Source: Blastochloris sp.
GTDB lineage: Bacteria; Verrucomicrobiota; Verrucomicrobiia; Methylacidiphilales; JAAUTS01
Direction of reading: 5' to 3'
Assembly (NCBI GenBank): GCA_012031345.1
Contig: JAAUTS010000012.1
Span: 1-35,550, forward strand
Length of the DNA: 35,550 nucleotides
The position numbers were made by a program, and so were the translations under genes. The notes below the pieces were generated by a model, which saw only the letters and a list, made by a program, of their open reading frames with translations, searched no databases and was not told the origin of the DNA. Position 1 is the stretch's first letter; each line of letters starts with the position of its first letter. This document shows positions 17,606 through 26,450 of this stretch, piece by piece.

Positions 17606-17803
17606 ATGCTTGTGGAACCTTCAGACCTCAAGGCGCAGGAGGAAAAAAAGCGTGAGCTGGCCTGGGACCCGGCGGAGCGTTGGAAAGTTCTTCAGGAAAC
17701 CATCACCTGGGCAGAAGCGCAGCTTCCACCGGAACAACGTCGCAACCGTCCCCGTTGGCATTCCGCCGCATCAGAGGAAAGTAGCGTAACGTTGAATGAG
17801 TAA
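17606..17803 (+). CDS. Small conserved-type protein paired with the nucleotidyltransferase
   Basis: This 65-aa frame reads MLVEPSDLKAQEEKKRE, then WDPAERWKVLQETITWAEAQ, then a basic RRNRPR segment. The WDPAxRWxxLQxTIxWAEAQ pattern resembles small uncharacterised proteins that I recall next to nucleotidyltransferase genes in other bacteria, but I cannot name a family. It is predicted to be soluble and helical. It lies directly behind the restored stop of the preceding gene and is in frame with that gene's uncorrected reading, which can mislead annotation into one fused protein. A toxin-antitoxin type partnership is a guess. Confidence 0.55.
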   Translation: MLVEPSDLKAQEEKKRELAWDPAERWKVLQETITWAEAQLPPEQRRNRPRWHSAASEESSVTLNE

Positions 17804-18116
17804 TTTTTTCAAATTGGAAAGCTCCTGCCTGGGTTATTAACCTGACTCCATGTAGCTAAGTGCCTTGGAACAAGCCTCTTGGATTAAGGATGAGAATAGC
17901 TTGGGAATAACTTTTCCATAACTTCCCCATGACTTGGATATCTACCCTTTAGCCGCCTTGTCTCTTGGGTTCGGCTCTGGTTTTTCACAGCTTATTTTTT
18001 TACCAAAAGGTTATGGCTCATCGGCTTATAAAACTTGTCTTCTGTTATTAACACCTATATTACAGTTACCTTCTTTCCTTTAAAGAATTATAGTATAGCC
18101 AAGAACAAGCACGCTC
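17804..18116. other. AT-rich region upstream of dnaN, possible replication origin
   Basis: No gene is present. The stretch has several nonamers with 7 of 9 matches to the DnaA box TTATCCACA: TTTTCCATA at 17912-17920, TTTTTCACA at 17981-17989, TTATTAACA at 18045-18053, and the reverse-orientation TGGGAATAA at 17902-17910. It lies between the minus-strand rpmH block and plus-strand dnaN-recF, the usual place of dnaA and oriC. None of the boxes is perfect, so this is only a candidate. Confidence 0.3.
18066..18094 (+). promoter_or_regulatory. Possible dnaN promoter
   Basis: TTACCT (18066-18071) and TATAGT (18089-18094) are 17 bases apart and 22 bases before the dnaN ATG. The -10 box is good; the -35 box matches only about half of the consensus. 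Confidence 0.3.
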
Positions 18117-19208
18117 ATGAAATTCACTCTACCCCGCGACAAATTCCTCGAAGGTCTTCAAACTGTTCAAAGTGTGGTCAGCACCCGCACTACCTTGCCC
18201 GTTCTGGGCAACGTCTTGATCAGGGCGGAGGGAAGCTCTCTCAGCCTGGCCACGACGGATCTGGACACGGGGATCCGCACCCAAGTGGAAGCGGAGATTG
18301 AAAAAGGTGGCAGCACCACGCTGCCCGCTCGCCGACTCTTCAGCATCATCCGTGAATTGCCCAACACCGATGTGCAGGTCGAGGTGGACGCCAAAAACAA
18401 CGCCTCCATTCGCGCGGGGAACAGCTTCTTTAAAATCATGGGCTTGGCGGAAGACGACTTCCCTCCCTTCCCCAAGACCGAAGGAGCCAACATTTTCAAA
18501 CTCGATCAGGCGGTTTTCCGCGAGATGTTGAAAAAACCGCTTACGGCATGTCCACGGATGAAAGCCGTTATGTTCTTAATGGTGCTCTGCTCAGCTTCAA
18601 GGACAGCAAACTCACCATCGTGGCTACGGATGGGCGTCGCTTGGCTTTGATTGAGCATGATCTGGAATTTCCCAAAGCCAACGAAGTGGATGTCATCCTC
18701 CCCACCAAGGCCGTGAATGAACTTCAGCGCGTTCTCACGGATAGCGGGGAAGTGCAGATCGCCATTGCGGAAAATCAGATCAGTTTCAGCATCGGCAACA
18801 CCTTCCTGGTTTCCAAGTTGATCGAGGGCAATTACCCCAATTACAAGCAAGTCATTCCCAGTGAAACCAAGGAGCGCGTGACCGTGGAGCGCGAGTTGCT
18901 GTTGACCAGCGTCAAGCGTGTGGCTCTGCTCAGCAGTGAGAAGTCGAATTCGGTCAAACTCAACTTTGGTAAAAATTCACTCGAAATCACGGCGAACACC
19001 CCGACGTCGTGAGGCCCGTGAAACCATTCCGGTGAACTATAAAGGCAAGGAATTCAGCATCGCCTTCAATCCTGAGTTTCTTTGTGATCCCTTGCGGAAT
19101 TTGGAAAGCGACGAGATCTTTTTCGATTTCACGGATGAATTGAGCCCCGGCGTGATCCGTTACAACAAACCTTTCCTCTACGTTCTCATGCCCATGCGCA
19201 CGGCTTAA
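18117..19208 (+). CDS. dnaN: DNA polymerase III beta subunit, sliding clamp (two frameshifts)
   Basis: DnaN is the ring-shaped clamp that holds DNA polymerase III on DNA. The N-terminus MKFTLPRDKFLEGLQTVQSV, the segment STRTTLPVLGNVLI, and the C-terminal PVNYKGKEFSIAFNPEFLCD and YVLMPMR ending are all diagnostic. The gene is split into three frames. First, GAAAAAACCGCTTACGGCATG near 18535 lacks one A; restoring it reads MLKKTAYGMSTDESRYV. Second, near 19003, two bases appear lost around CCCCGACGTCGTGAG, where TPDVGEARET is expected. The restored length is about 364 aa. A single-copy essential gene cannot be dead, so these are read as sequence errors. Confidence 0.93.
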
Positions 19209-19268
19209 GGCCAGTGCGTATGACCGGGTTTCCCGGCCGAGAGCAGGAATCGCGATTGCGCTAGACCC

Positions 19269-20301
19269 ATGTTAACCGGGCTGAGATTGAGTCAGTTCCG
19301 TTGTTACACCGAACATACCCTGACGGACCTTGGACCCAAGGTGGCCTTCGTTGGTGAAAACGGGCGCGGCAAAACCTCTTTGCTGGAGGCGATTTATTTT
19401 TGTTGCGATGCCGTTCTTTCCGCACCCATCAAACACGCGAACTGATTCATTGGGGTGGAACCAGTCTGGGAGTGTCGGGTGATTTTCAGGAGGAACCCGT
19501 GCGACGATTGAAAGTGGAGTGGAGCGTGGAGGAGCGGGTTTTAACCTTGGAGGAGCAGCCCAGGGCCAGTTTCCGTGAGTATTGGGGCCAGATCCTGGTG
19601 GTGGTTTTTCAAAACAGTGACCGACACCTCTTGCAGGGCCCGGGCCAACTGCGGCGGCAGTGGGTGGACAGCCTGATTGCCTCGCTGCACCCGGAGTATC
19701 TGCAATGGATTCAGCGCGCGCAGTTGTTGTTGAAACAAAAAAATGCCTATCTCCGCAAAGGCGGCGGGGATCGCGGACTATGGAACAGTCTGACCGATCC
19801 TTTGGAAGAGGTCACCCGTCGCATCCACGAGGCGCGCGAGACTTTCACCAACCAAGCGGCTCCGGTCTTGGAGGAAACCTATCAACATCTCACCGGGAAA
19901 CAGGAACAACTTACCCTCCGTTATGAAGCGGAGATTCCGCGTCAACTGGCCCGCGAGCGGGCAAGCTGTGGGAGATGGAAAACCAATTCAAAACCGCGCA
20001 GCTCGGACCACATCGCGACGACTGGAAATTTCAACTTCAGGGACAAGTTCTGCGTGCTTATGGGTCGGAAGGACAGGTGAAGTCCGCCGCGCTCGCCCTG
20101 CGTCTGCTGGAGCTGCGCCTGATGCAGGAGCGCTGTGGTCGTTGGCCCCTGCTTTTGATTGATGACGCCCTGAACGACCTGGATTTAGGACGACGAGAAC
20201 AATTCTGGAGCCTGCTTCCCCACGGAGCCCAACAATTCTACGCCACGCCTCAGATGGAACAACTCCCCGCACAGCAAGACTTTCAGGTTCAGGTCTTATA
20301 A
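19269..20301 (+). CDS. recF: DNA replication and repair protein RecF (two frameshifts)
   Basis: RecF loads RecA at gaps with RecO and RecR. The N-terminus has RLSQFRCYTEHTL and the Walker A GENGRGKTSLLEAIYF; QILVVVFQNSDRHLLQGPG follows in the middle; the C-terminus has QLGPHRDDWKF, the GQVKSAALALRLLELRLM signature region and the Walker B LLIDDALNDLD. Frame one breaks near 19399 (a missing T in TATTTTTGTTGCG; restored IYFLLRCRSFRT). Frame two breaks near 19965 (one base lost in GAGCGGGCAAG; restored RERGKLWEMENQ). The restored length is about 344 aa, normal for RecF. It follows dnaN, as in most bacteria; gyrB does not follow. Confidence 0.9.
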
Positions 20302-20380
20302 AGCTTAAGACAGAAATGAGTTTTCAGTTTTTAGTGTTCAGTTTTCAGCAACTAGAAACCAGTAACCTCCCCCCCTCCCC
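20301..20380 (+). repeat. Dispersed repeat family F, copy upstream of transketolase
   Basis: It runs TTAAGACAGAAATGAG, then TTTTCAGTTTTTAGTGTTCA, then GTTTTCAGCAACTAGAAACC, then AGTAACC and a C-rich end. It is nearly identical over 60 bases to the reverse complement of 8432-8519 and close to 31250-31329. It begins at the recF stop codon. Confidence 0.8.
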
Positions 20381-20511
20381 TTTCAACTGCACAAAGCTTG
20401 CCTTGATTCGCGGAGCCTAGTAGCTTCGGGCCGATCCTTGTCCGGCAAGGGTCTTAAATCTTAAGCATCACGATTCAATCATCTAATCACACCATTCAGG
20501 AAAAAAACGTT

Positions 20512-22589
20512 ATGGCCGCAGACACCTCCGTTGTTGAAAAAGTAGAAGCACCCGCCCTCAAGCCCCTTTCACTCAAATCCCCTCTGGCTCCCACGCCCAA
20601 GAATCCTCCGAAATACGCGGTGACCATCCGGAACACCCAGGGCCAGGATGTGGTGCTGGCGGATCCGAACGCCACCCGCGCTTTGGTGGCGTTGATGGAT
20701 GTTCACGCTGTCAATGGCGGTGCCGCATGTCACTGGGGCGGCCCGGCGGCCTTGGCTGAGGCCATGGCAGCCATTCACGCCATCATGTTCGCCACCCAGG
20801 TCGCCTTGGCATGAGGCTTTCAACTTCGTCAACGATGCGGGTCATACGGAAAACGGCGTCTATGCTCTACGCGCCAACTACGGCTTTGATGGCATGACCT
20901 TTCGGGATCTTCGCGCATTCCGCAGCATCCAAAGCAAGTTGACGGGTCACGGAGAGTCGCACCTGAATCCGGAAGGCGTTCTGCTCAGCAACGGGCCGCT
21001 GGGTTCTTCCCTGCCGCAGTCGCAGGGCTTGGCCATCGCGGATCATCTGGCCAAAAATGATCGCGTCACGATCTGTGTTCTTTCCGATGCAGCGGCGATG
21101 GAAGGCGAGGCCAAGGAATCTTTTTCCGCCATCCCCGGCTTTGCCGCCAAGGGTCTGGTCAATCCCTACGTTCTGGTCATCACCGACAACGACACCAAAT
21201 TATCCGGTCGCATCACGAAGGATTCCTTCAGTATGCAGGGCAGCTTCGATGCGCTGGCTCCCCAGGGCTGGCATGTGATCAAAGTCGAGAAGGGGAACGA
21301 TTTGCAGACGGTTTATCAGGCCTTGGAAAAAGCCCTCAGTGCCGCTCAAGCCGATCCCAAAAAACCGGTCGCACTCTGGCTCAAGACGGTCAAAGGCTTT
21401 GGCATCAAGGCCACGGAGGAAAGTTCCTCCGGGGGACACGGCTTCCCTCTCACCAGCGGAGAAAAAATCACCGACTGGATTCATGAAATTTATAACAATG
21501 CCGCTCCCCAGGAATTTTTGGATTGGGCGCAGGAACTGAAGAAACTTTGGGAAGACAGCGAGGCGAAAAAAGCGGCCAAGGCGGCGGCAGCAGCTCCGGC
21601 AACGCCCGCGATCAAAAAGACAAAAATTCAGACCGGACTCTCCAAGGGCGCCATCACGGCGGCCAAGGAAGGCCTGCCTGTCTTTTCGGTGGCAGCGGAT
21701 TTGGCGGGCTCCACAGGCATGAGCACTTTCCAAAAAAGTTTCCCGGATCGCTCCCTGGACGTCGGCGTGGCCGAGTCAAACATGATCAGCACCGCAGCGG
21801 GTCTTTCCAAAGTGGGCTTCATTCCCATCGTGGACACCTTTGCCCAATTCGGTGTGACCAAGGGAAACCTGCCCCTCACTATGGCCGCTCTCTCGCAGGC
21901 CCCGGTCATCGCGGTGTTCTCCCACGCTGGATTCCAGGACGCGGCGGACGGTGCCTCCCACCAAGCCACCACCTATATCGCCGCCAGCCAGCCCCATTCC
22001 GCATACTGCGGTGGTGGTGCTGTCTTGTGCGGATGAGGCGGAAGCCTTCATGTATCAGGCCATCCAACGCATCGCGCAGCAGCGCAGTCAGGGAGGGCAT
22101 GGAGAGTCCGTCATCTTCTTCCTGGGTCGTGAAAATTATCCTGAGAGCTGGGTGCCGGGTGCCCGTTATGTTTGGGGTAAGGCTCAGGTGATGCGCGAGG
22201 GTAAGGACGTCACCTTGATCGCCAACGGTGCCCTGGTCGGTAATGCTTTGAAGGCGGCGGATAAGCTGAAGGAAAAAGGCATCCACGCGGCGGTCATCAA
22301 CAATCCTTTTGTTAATCAGGTGGATCTCGCCACCATCGCTCCGGTGGTTCAGGCCAGCTCAGGCAAATTCATTACTTTGGACGATCACCAGATCATCGGC
22401 GGCTCCGGCGCTCAAGTGGTTCATGCCTTGGTGCAGGCGGGTCATTCCATCCGCGCGAAGAGTCTGGGCATCAATGGAGAGTTTGGTCAGTCGGCGTATC
22501 TGGCGGATGAACTTTACGAGAAGCATGGCCTGGGAGCCGATGCCGTGGTGGCCGCCGCCGAGTCCCTGGTGAAGGGTTTGAAGGGTTAA
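20512..22589 (+). CDS. tkt: Transketolase (two frameshifts)
   Basis: Transketolase moves two-carbon units between sugar phosphates in the pentose phosphate pathway, using thiamine diphosphate. Diagnostic segments are NDAGHTENGVYALRANYGFDG, GHGESHLNPEGV, the cofactor motif LSDAAAMEGEAKES..ITDND, the pyrimidine-domain LDVGVAESNMISTAAGLS, and the C-terminal IGGSGAQVVHALVQAGH. Two breaks are visible: near 20797-20806 two bases are missing (CAGGTCGCCTTGG, expected CAGGGTCGCCCTTGG, giving TQGRPWHEAF), and near 21990 another two-base loss (restored QPHIPHTAVVVL). The restored length is about 693 aa. AGGA lies nine bases before the ATG. An Ala/Lys-rich insert lies between the two TPP domains. Confidence 0.93.
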
Positions 22590-22614
22590 ATCGCGGTCGT
22601 CAGCGCGTTGTTTC

Positions 22615-23289
22615 TTACAACTCCAGGATTCGGCGCACGGCTTCTTCTTTGCCGAAGACGCCGATGAAGTCGTTAGGATGAAACTCGTGCTTGGGGCTGA
22701 CCTCGCCCCGGCACACCAGACGTCTGGCATCCGAGCTGACTTCCTCCGAGAAGAGCGCGACCACATTCAAATGAAAACGTTCGCGGGGGCGAAGTTCAAC
22801 CAGGGTTTTGCCCACGAATTCCGCCGGCACCAGCAGCGTGGCCATGAAGTAACCATTCCCCATGGGCAAAGCTTCGCGCACTCCTTCCAGGAGAACCTTC
22901 TGGGCCAGGGTTTGTCCGGCGTCTTCCGAAGGCACCACCACATCGGAGGCGCCGAGTTTCAGCATGATGCGTCGCTCGGTTTGGTGGCCCACCTGCACCA
23001 CCACGCGGCGCACGCCCAGACTTTGCAGCGTGGAAAGCACCAGCACATTTTCTCCCAGCTTATCGCCCAGGGCCAAAATCACTCCGGCACAATCCTGAAG
23101 TTCCTGGGCCTGGATGGCTTTTTCATCCGAGGCATCCACGATCACGGCCGTGCTCACCGCGTCCTTGATCGCCTCCACGCGTTCCCGGTTTCTGTCGATG
23201 GCGATCACTTCCACTCCCATGTGGGCCAGGGCGCGGGCGGCGGAGCTTCCGAAGCTTCCCAGGCCGATCACGGCGTATTTTTTACTCAC
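22615..23289 (-). CDS. ktrA: K+ uptake regulatory subunit, KtrA/TrkA type
   Basis: The 224-aa cytoplasmic protein has an N-terminal RCK_N Rossmann domain (KYAVIGLGSFGSSAARAL, then AIDRN; the GxGxxG loop binds nucleotide) and a C-terminal RCK_C domain (about 135-224, with FVGKTLVELRPRERF). A single RCK pair, rather than two, is the KtrA arrangement. It gates the membrane subunit encoded immediately upstream on the same strand (24-base gap), in response to ATP/ADP or NAD(H). Convergent with transketolase. Confidence 0.92.
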   Translation of the reverse strand: MSKKYAVIGLGSFGSSAARALAHMGVEVIAIDRNRERVEAIKDAVSTAVIVDASDEKAIQAQELQDCAGVILALGDKLGENVLVLSTLQSLGVRRVVVQVGHQTERRIMLKLGASDVVVPSEDAGQTLAQKVLLEGVREALPMGNGYFMATLLVPAEFVGKTLVELRPRERFHLNVVALFSEEVSSDARRLVCRGEVSPKHEFHPNDFIGVFGKEEAVRRILEL

Positions 23290-23313
23290 GGATGTTGGTC
23301 TCCCGATTAGGTG

Positions 23314-25076
23314 TTAATAGAGCAGGATGTTCTCCTGCGGGTAGCGGGTCAAGGTCTGACGTTCCCGATAAAACAGGCTCCAAAGAAAAGTGATGATCCC
23401 GATTCTGCCTAAAAACATACAAACGATCAGAACCCAGCGTCCCAGATCCCCACATTCGGTGCTGCCCCCCAGACTCAGGCCCACGGTGGAGAGGGCGGAG
23501 ATCACTTCAAAAAATGCCGTCAACGGCTCCAACCCCTCCACGGAAATCAGGATCAAGCCACAAGCAAAAGCCATCATGCCATAGAGCAAACACAGAGCCA
23601 TGGCCCGGGCGCAGAGACTTTCACTGACCTCACGGCCAAACAAAGACACGCTGGGCTCGCCGCGCACCAGGGATTTGAAGTAAGCCAAGACTGTCCAGAC
23701 CGTGGTCACTTTCAATCCACCAGCAGTTGAACCCGGTGCCCCTCCGATCACCATCCAGACCAGGATCAATCCCATGCTGAGAGGGGCGAGTTGAACCAGA
23801 TCCATGGTCTGGAAGCCGGCCGTGCGCGGCATGGTGGCCAGGAAAAAGGCCTGACCTAGTTGATCCCCGGCGGACAGGGAGGCCAGGACACCTTCCCGCT
23901 CCGAGAGCCAGATCACCAGTGTGCCCAGGCTGAGAAGCAGGAGGTTGGAATACAGCACCACTTTGGTTTGCATCTGCCAGCCGCGCACCCTGCGGCGTCC
24001 CGGCAGATGCAGCACATCCACCAGCACCGGAATGCCCAGTCCCCCCAGGATGACCACCAAGGAAAGAGTCCAAAGACCGGGCAGGAAGGTGGCGAATCCC
24101 TGGGTGCTCAACCCTCCTGCCAGACTGCTGAAGCCTGCGTTACAAAAGGCGGAGACCGCATGAAAAATGGCCTGCTCCGTCCGCATCGCGGGGTCCGGGA
24201 TCAGTTCCCGCCATTGCCACCACAAGATTGCCGCCGCCAGCGCTTCGATGCTCAGAGTGATTCCTAAAATCCGAATCAAAATGACATGCACCCGTTCAAA
24301 GATGTCTGCCTGCACCAGATCCTGCACCGTCACCCGTTCCCGAAAGCCCATGGAGCCGCCGAAGAACATCACCACGCAGGCCGTCAAGGTCATGATGCCC
24401 AAGCCTCCGATTTGGATCAGCCCCAGCAAAATCCAGCGTCCGGTCTCGGTAAAGGCCGTGCCCGTATCCACCACCGTCAGGCCCGTGACGCAGACCGCGC
24501 TGGTCGCGGTAAAAATGGTGTCGGTCCAACTCAAAGGTTCATGGGTGGAGCGCGGCATTTTCAAGGCCAGGCTCCCCAGCAACACCAGGCCCAAAAAACT
24601 GAGCAAAACCAACACGGCCGGTTGAATCCGCGACTGGGCAAAGGAGTTGAGCTGGCTGGCCATTTGGCGCAGAAGCTCCACGGCGATGTAGCCTTGGAAA
24701 AAGAGCAGACAGGCACTGGTCAGATCCGAGGGGTCCAATCCCAGCTTCAAAAATAGCTGGTTACCCCAAGCCATGCCGGGCACGAAAAACAGGAGCAACA
24801 GAAACACCAACAGACCGCTCAGGCTGTAGGTCAGCCAGTGGCGGCGCAGATAGTCCAGCTTGTGCGGGACCAGGCCAGTCTCAACCAGGACATCAGGCTG
24901 AACAAAGCTGCCGCGCTCAGTTCTGCCTTATGCAGCCACCAGGTCCAGGTTTCATCCAGCGGGAAGCCATGCTCCACTACCAACAGGGAGCACACGGGAA
25001 GAAAGAGCAGCAGGGCGATTCGGTTAAGAACCCGATCCACCGCTTCCACCAGTTCCTGAGAGGCATGCCAGCGCAT
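23314..25076 (-). CDS. ktrB: K+ transporter membrane subunit, KtrB/TrkH type (frameshift near 24868)
   Basis: This is the ion-translocating subunit of a Ktr/Trk potassium uptake system. It has four P-loops, each with the selectivity-filter glycine: TSAVCVTGLTVVDT, VSAFCNAGFSSL, MPRTAGFQTMD and ISALSTVGLSLG, placed between membrane helix pairs. The first 70 or so codons (MRWHASQELVEAVDRVL onward, two membrane helices) are in another frame; shifting by one base near 24868 joins MSWLRL to VPHKLDYLRRHWLTYSL. The restored length is about 587 aa. It is longer at the N-terminus than Bacillus KtrB, by two extra helices. It pairs with ktrA downstream. Confidence 0.9.
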
Positions 25077-25115
25077 CCACTTCTTTAGCGGGCCGCTGGC
25101 GGGAAGGCAAGGGTC

Positions 25116-25346
25116 CTAGGCTTTGGGCTGGGCGTGGTCCGCATAACGGTCGAAGCGATTCGACAGAATGAAGAAGGTGGGAGCCCAGAGACCGACAAAA
25201 ATCCCGAAGCGTTCTCCGTGAGCCACTTCGAGCGGATCCGACCCGACACCACCCGCCGCATACCAAATCGCGATCGAGCCTGCGATGGAAGCGAAGCCCA
25301 AGATGAAACAGATTAGACCAAGTTTACGATAAATAGTTGAACTCAT
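25116..25346 (-). CDS. Small two-helix membrane protein upstream of ktrB
   Basis: This 76-aa protein has two hydrophobic segments, LGLICFILGFASIAGSIAIWY and FGIFVGLWAPTFFILSNRF, joined by a polar loop with EVAHGERF. I do not recognise a named family. The start at 25346 (MSSTIYRKLG) is preferred although the frame is open to 25550, because the upstream part reads through a dispersed repeat. It lies 39 bases before the ktrB start on the same strand, so it may be an accessory part of the K+ operon, which is inference. Confidence 0.65.
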   Translation of the reverse strand: MSSTIYRKLGLICFILGFASIAGSIAIWYAAGGVGSDPLEVAHGERFGIFVGLWAPTFFILSNRFDRYADHAQPKA

Positions 25347-25420
25347 AGATCCAAACTCTAAGGGCGATTTCAACAAACGCAAATGACTGAGCTTGGTTGG
25401 TGACGGGTGAAAGGAGATCT

Positions 25421-25484
25421 CTAATTTCTGATTTCGTATTGCTGACGGCGGATCTTCAAACTTTACACTTCCAACTTTAAACCC
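25421..25484 (-). repeat. Dispersed repeat family F, diverged copy
   Basis: On the minus strand GTTTAAAGTTGGAAGTGTAA, then AGTTTGAAGATCCGCCGTCA, then GCAATACGAAATCAGAAATT. The GTTTAAAGTTGGAAGT part matches the copy at 30511. It lies between the divergent small membrane protein gene and the CDF gene; part of the repeat is also recognisable at 932-970. Confidence 0.6.
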
Positions 25485-25548
25485 CGCCCGGCCAGAGCGA
25501 CCCTTGACCCGCGTCGCCTTCCCCTTCATGCTCGCAGTTTCCTGCATC

Positions 25549-26423
25549 ATGGATATCCGTTACAAAGCCATCCAACGTGTTTTTATTTTTGCTCTGAGCT
25601 TGAACATCGCCTTGGCAGTGTTGAAGTGTTACATCGGCGTGCAGACACGCAGCTTGGGGGTGGTTTCGGATGCTTTGCATTCTTTTCTGGACGGCGCGGC
25701 CAGTGCGGTTGGGTTGTTGGCCATTTACATGGCGGCTCAACCAGCGGATGAACAACATCCCTACGGGCATCGCAAATTTGAAATCATCGCCACCTTCATT
25801 CTCTCGGGATTGTTGCTGCTGAGTTGCTGGGAAATTTTGGGCAGCGCCTACACCCGCTTGATGAATCCGGTTCCCACGCCTGATTTTTCCTGGGCAGCCG
25901 TGCTGGCGATTCTGGCCACGGTGGGAATCAACTTCGCCTTCTCTCTTTATCAACGCAGGCAGGCGGACGCTTTGCAAAGCCCCTTGCTGGCGGCGGATGC
26001 CAGCCACACCCGCTCCGACATGTATTCCAGCATCCTGGCTCTGATCGGCTTGGGCACGGCGGCGTTGGGTTGGTTCTGGGTGGATGCCGTTGCCGCCATC
26101 GGGATTGTCTGCATCATCGCCCGCGCGGCCTATCTCATCATTCAGGACAGCATCGACACCGTCGCGGAGGCCAACCGCTTGGATCAGGACGAGGTCCGCT
26201 CCGTGGTGGAAAAAGTGGCGGGAGTGGAAAATGCCCACGCCATCCGTTCCCATGGCATGAAAACAGACATTCATCTGGATTACATATCCGGATTGATGAA
26301 AATCTTTCCGCCAAAGAAGTTTTTGAGATCGAAGAAGGCGTGACTGCGGCTGTGAAAAAACAATTTCCCGCCGTCACCCACGTGGCCATACGCCACGAGC
26401 CGACCGGGTTGAGAGAGTCCTAG
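25549..26423 (+). CDS. Cation diffusion facilitator metal efflux protein (frameshift near 26283)
   Basis: CDF proteins export Zn(II), Fe(II), Mn(II) or similar ions in exchange for protons. The two membrane metal-site motifs are present: SDALHSFLDG (HxxxD) and DASHTRSDMYSS (HxxxD), within five to six helices, followed by the cytoplasmic domain. The frame breaks after DIHLD near 26283; adding one T (GATTTACATATC) gives DLHIRIDENLSAKEVFEIEE, and the domain continues to the stop at 26423, ending HVAIRHEPTGLRES. The ATG at 25549 is chosen over upstream starts that lie in repeat-derived sequence. The restored length is about 291 aa. The metal is not predictable. Confidence 0.9.
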
Positions 26424-26450
26424 GATTCCTCTCTGCCTCAAGATTCCGGC

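Noticed and set aside
18530-19010. Programmed frameshifting in dnaN
   Set aside because: Two separate shifts, no slippery heptamer with a downstream stem, and similar shifts in many unrelated genes.
26379-26386. Second parS site at CCCACGTGG
   Set aside because: Only the central CACGTG core and one flanking pair match; the wider palindrome is missing.
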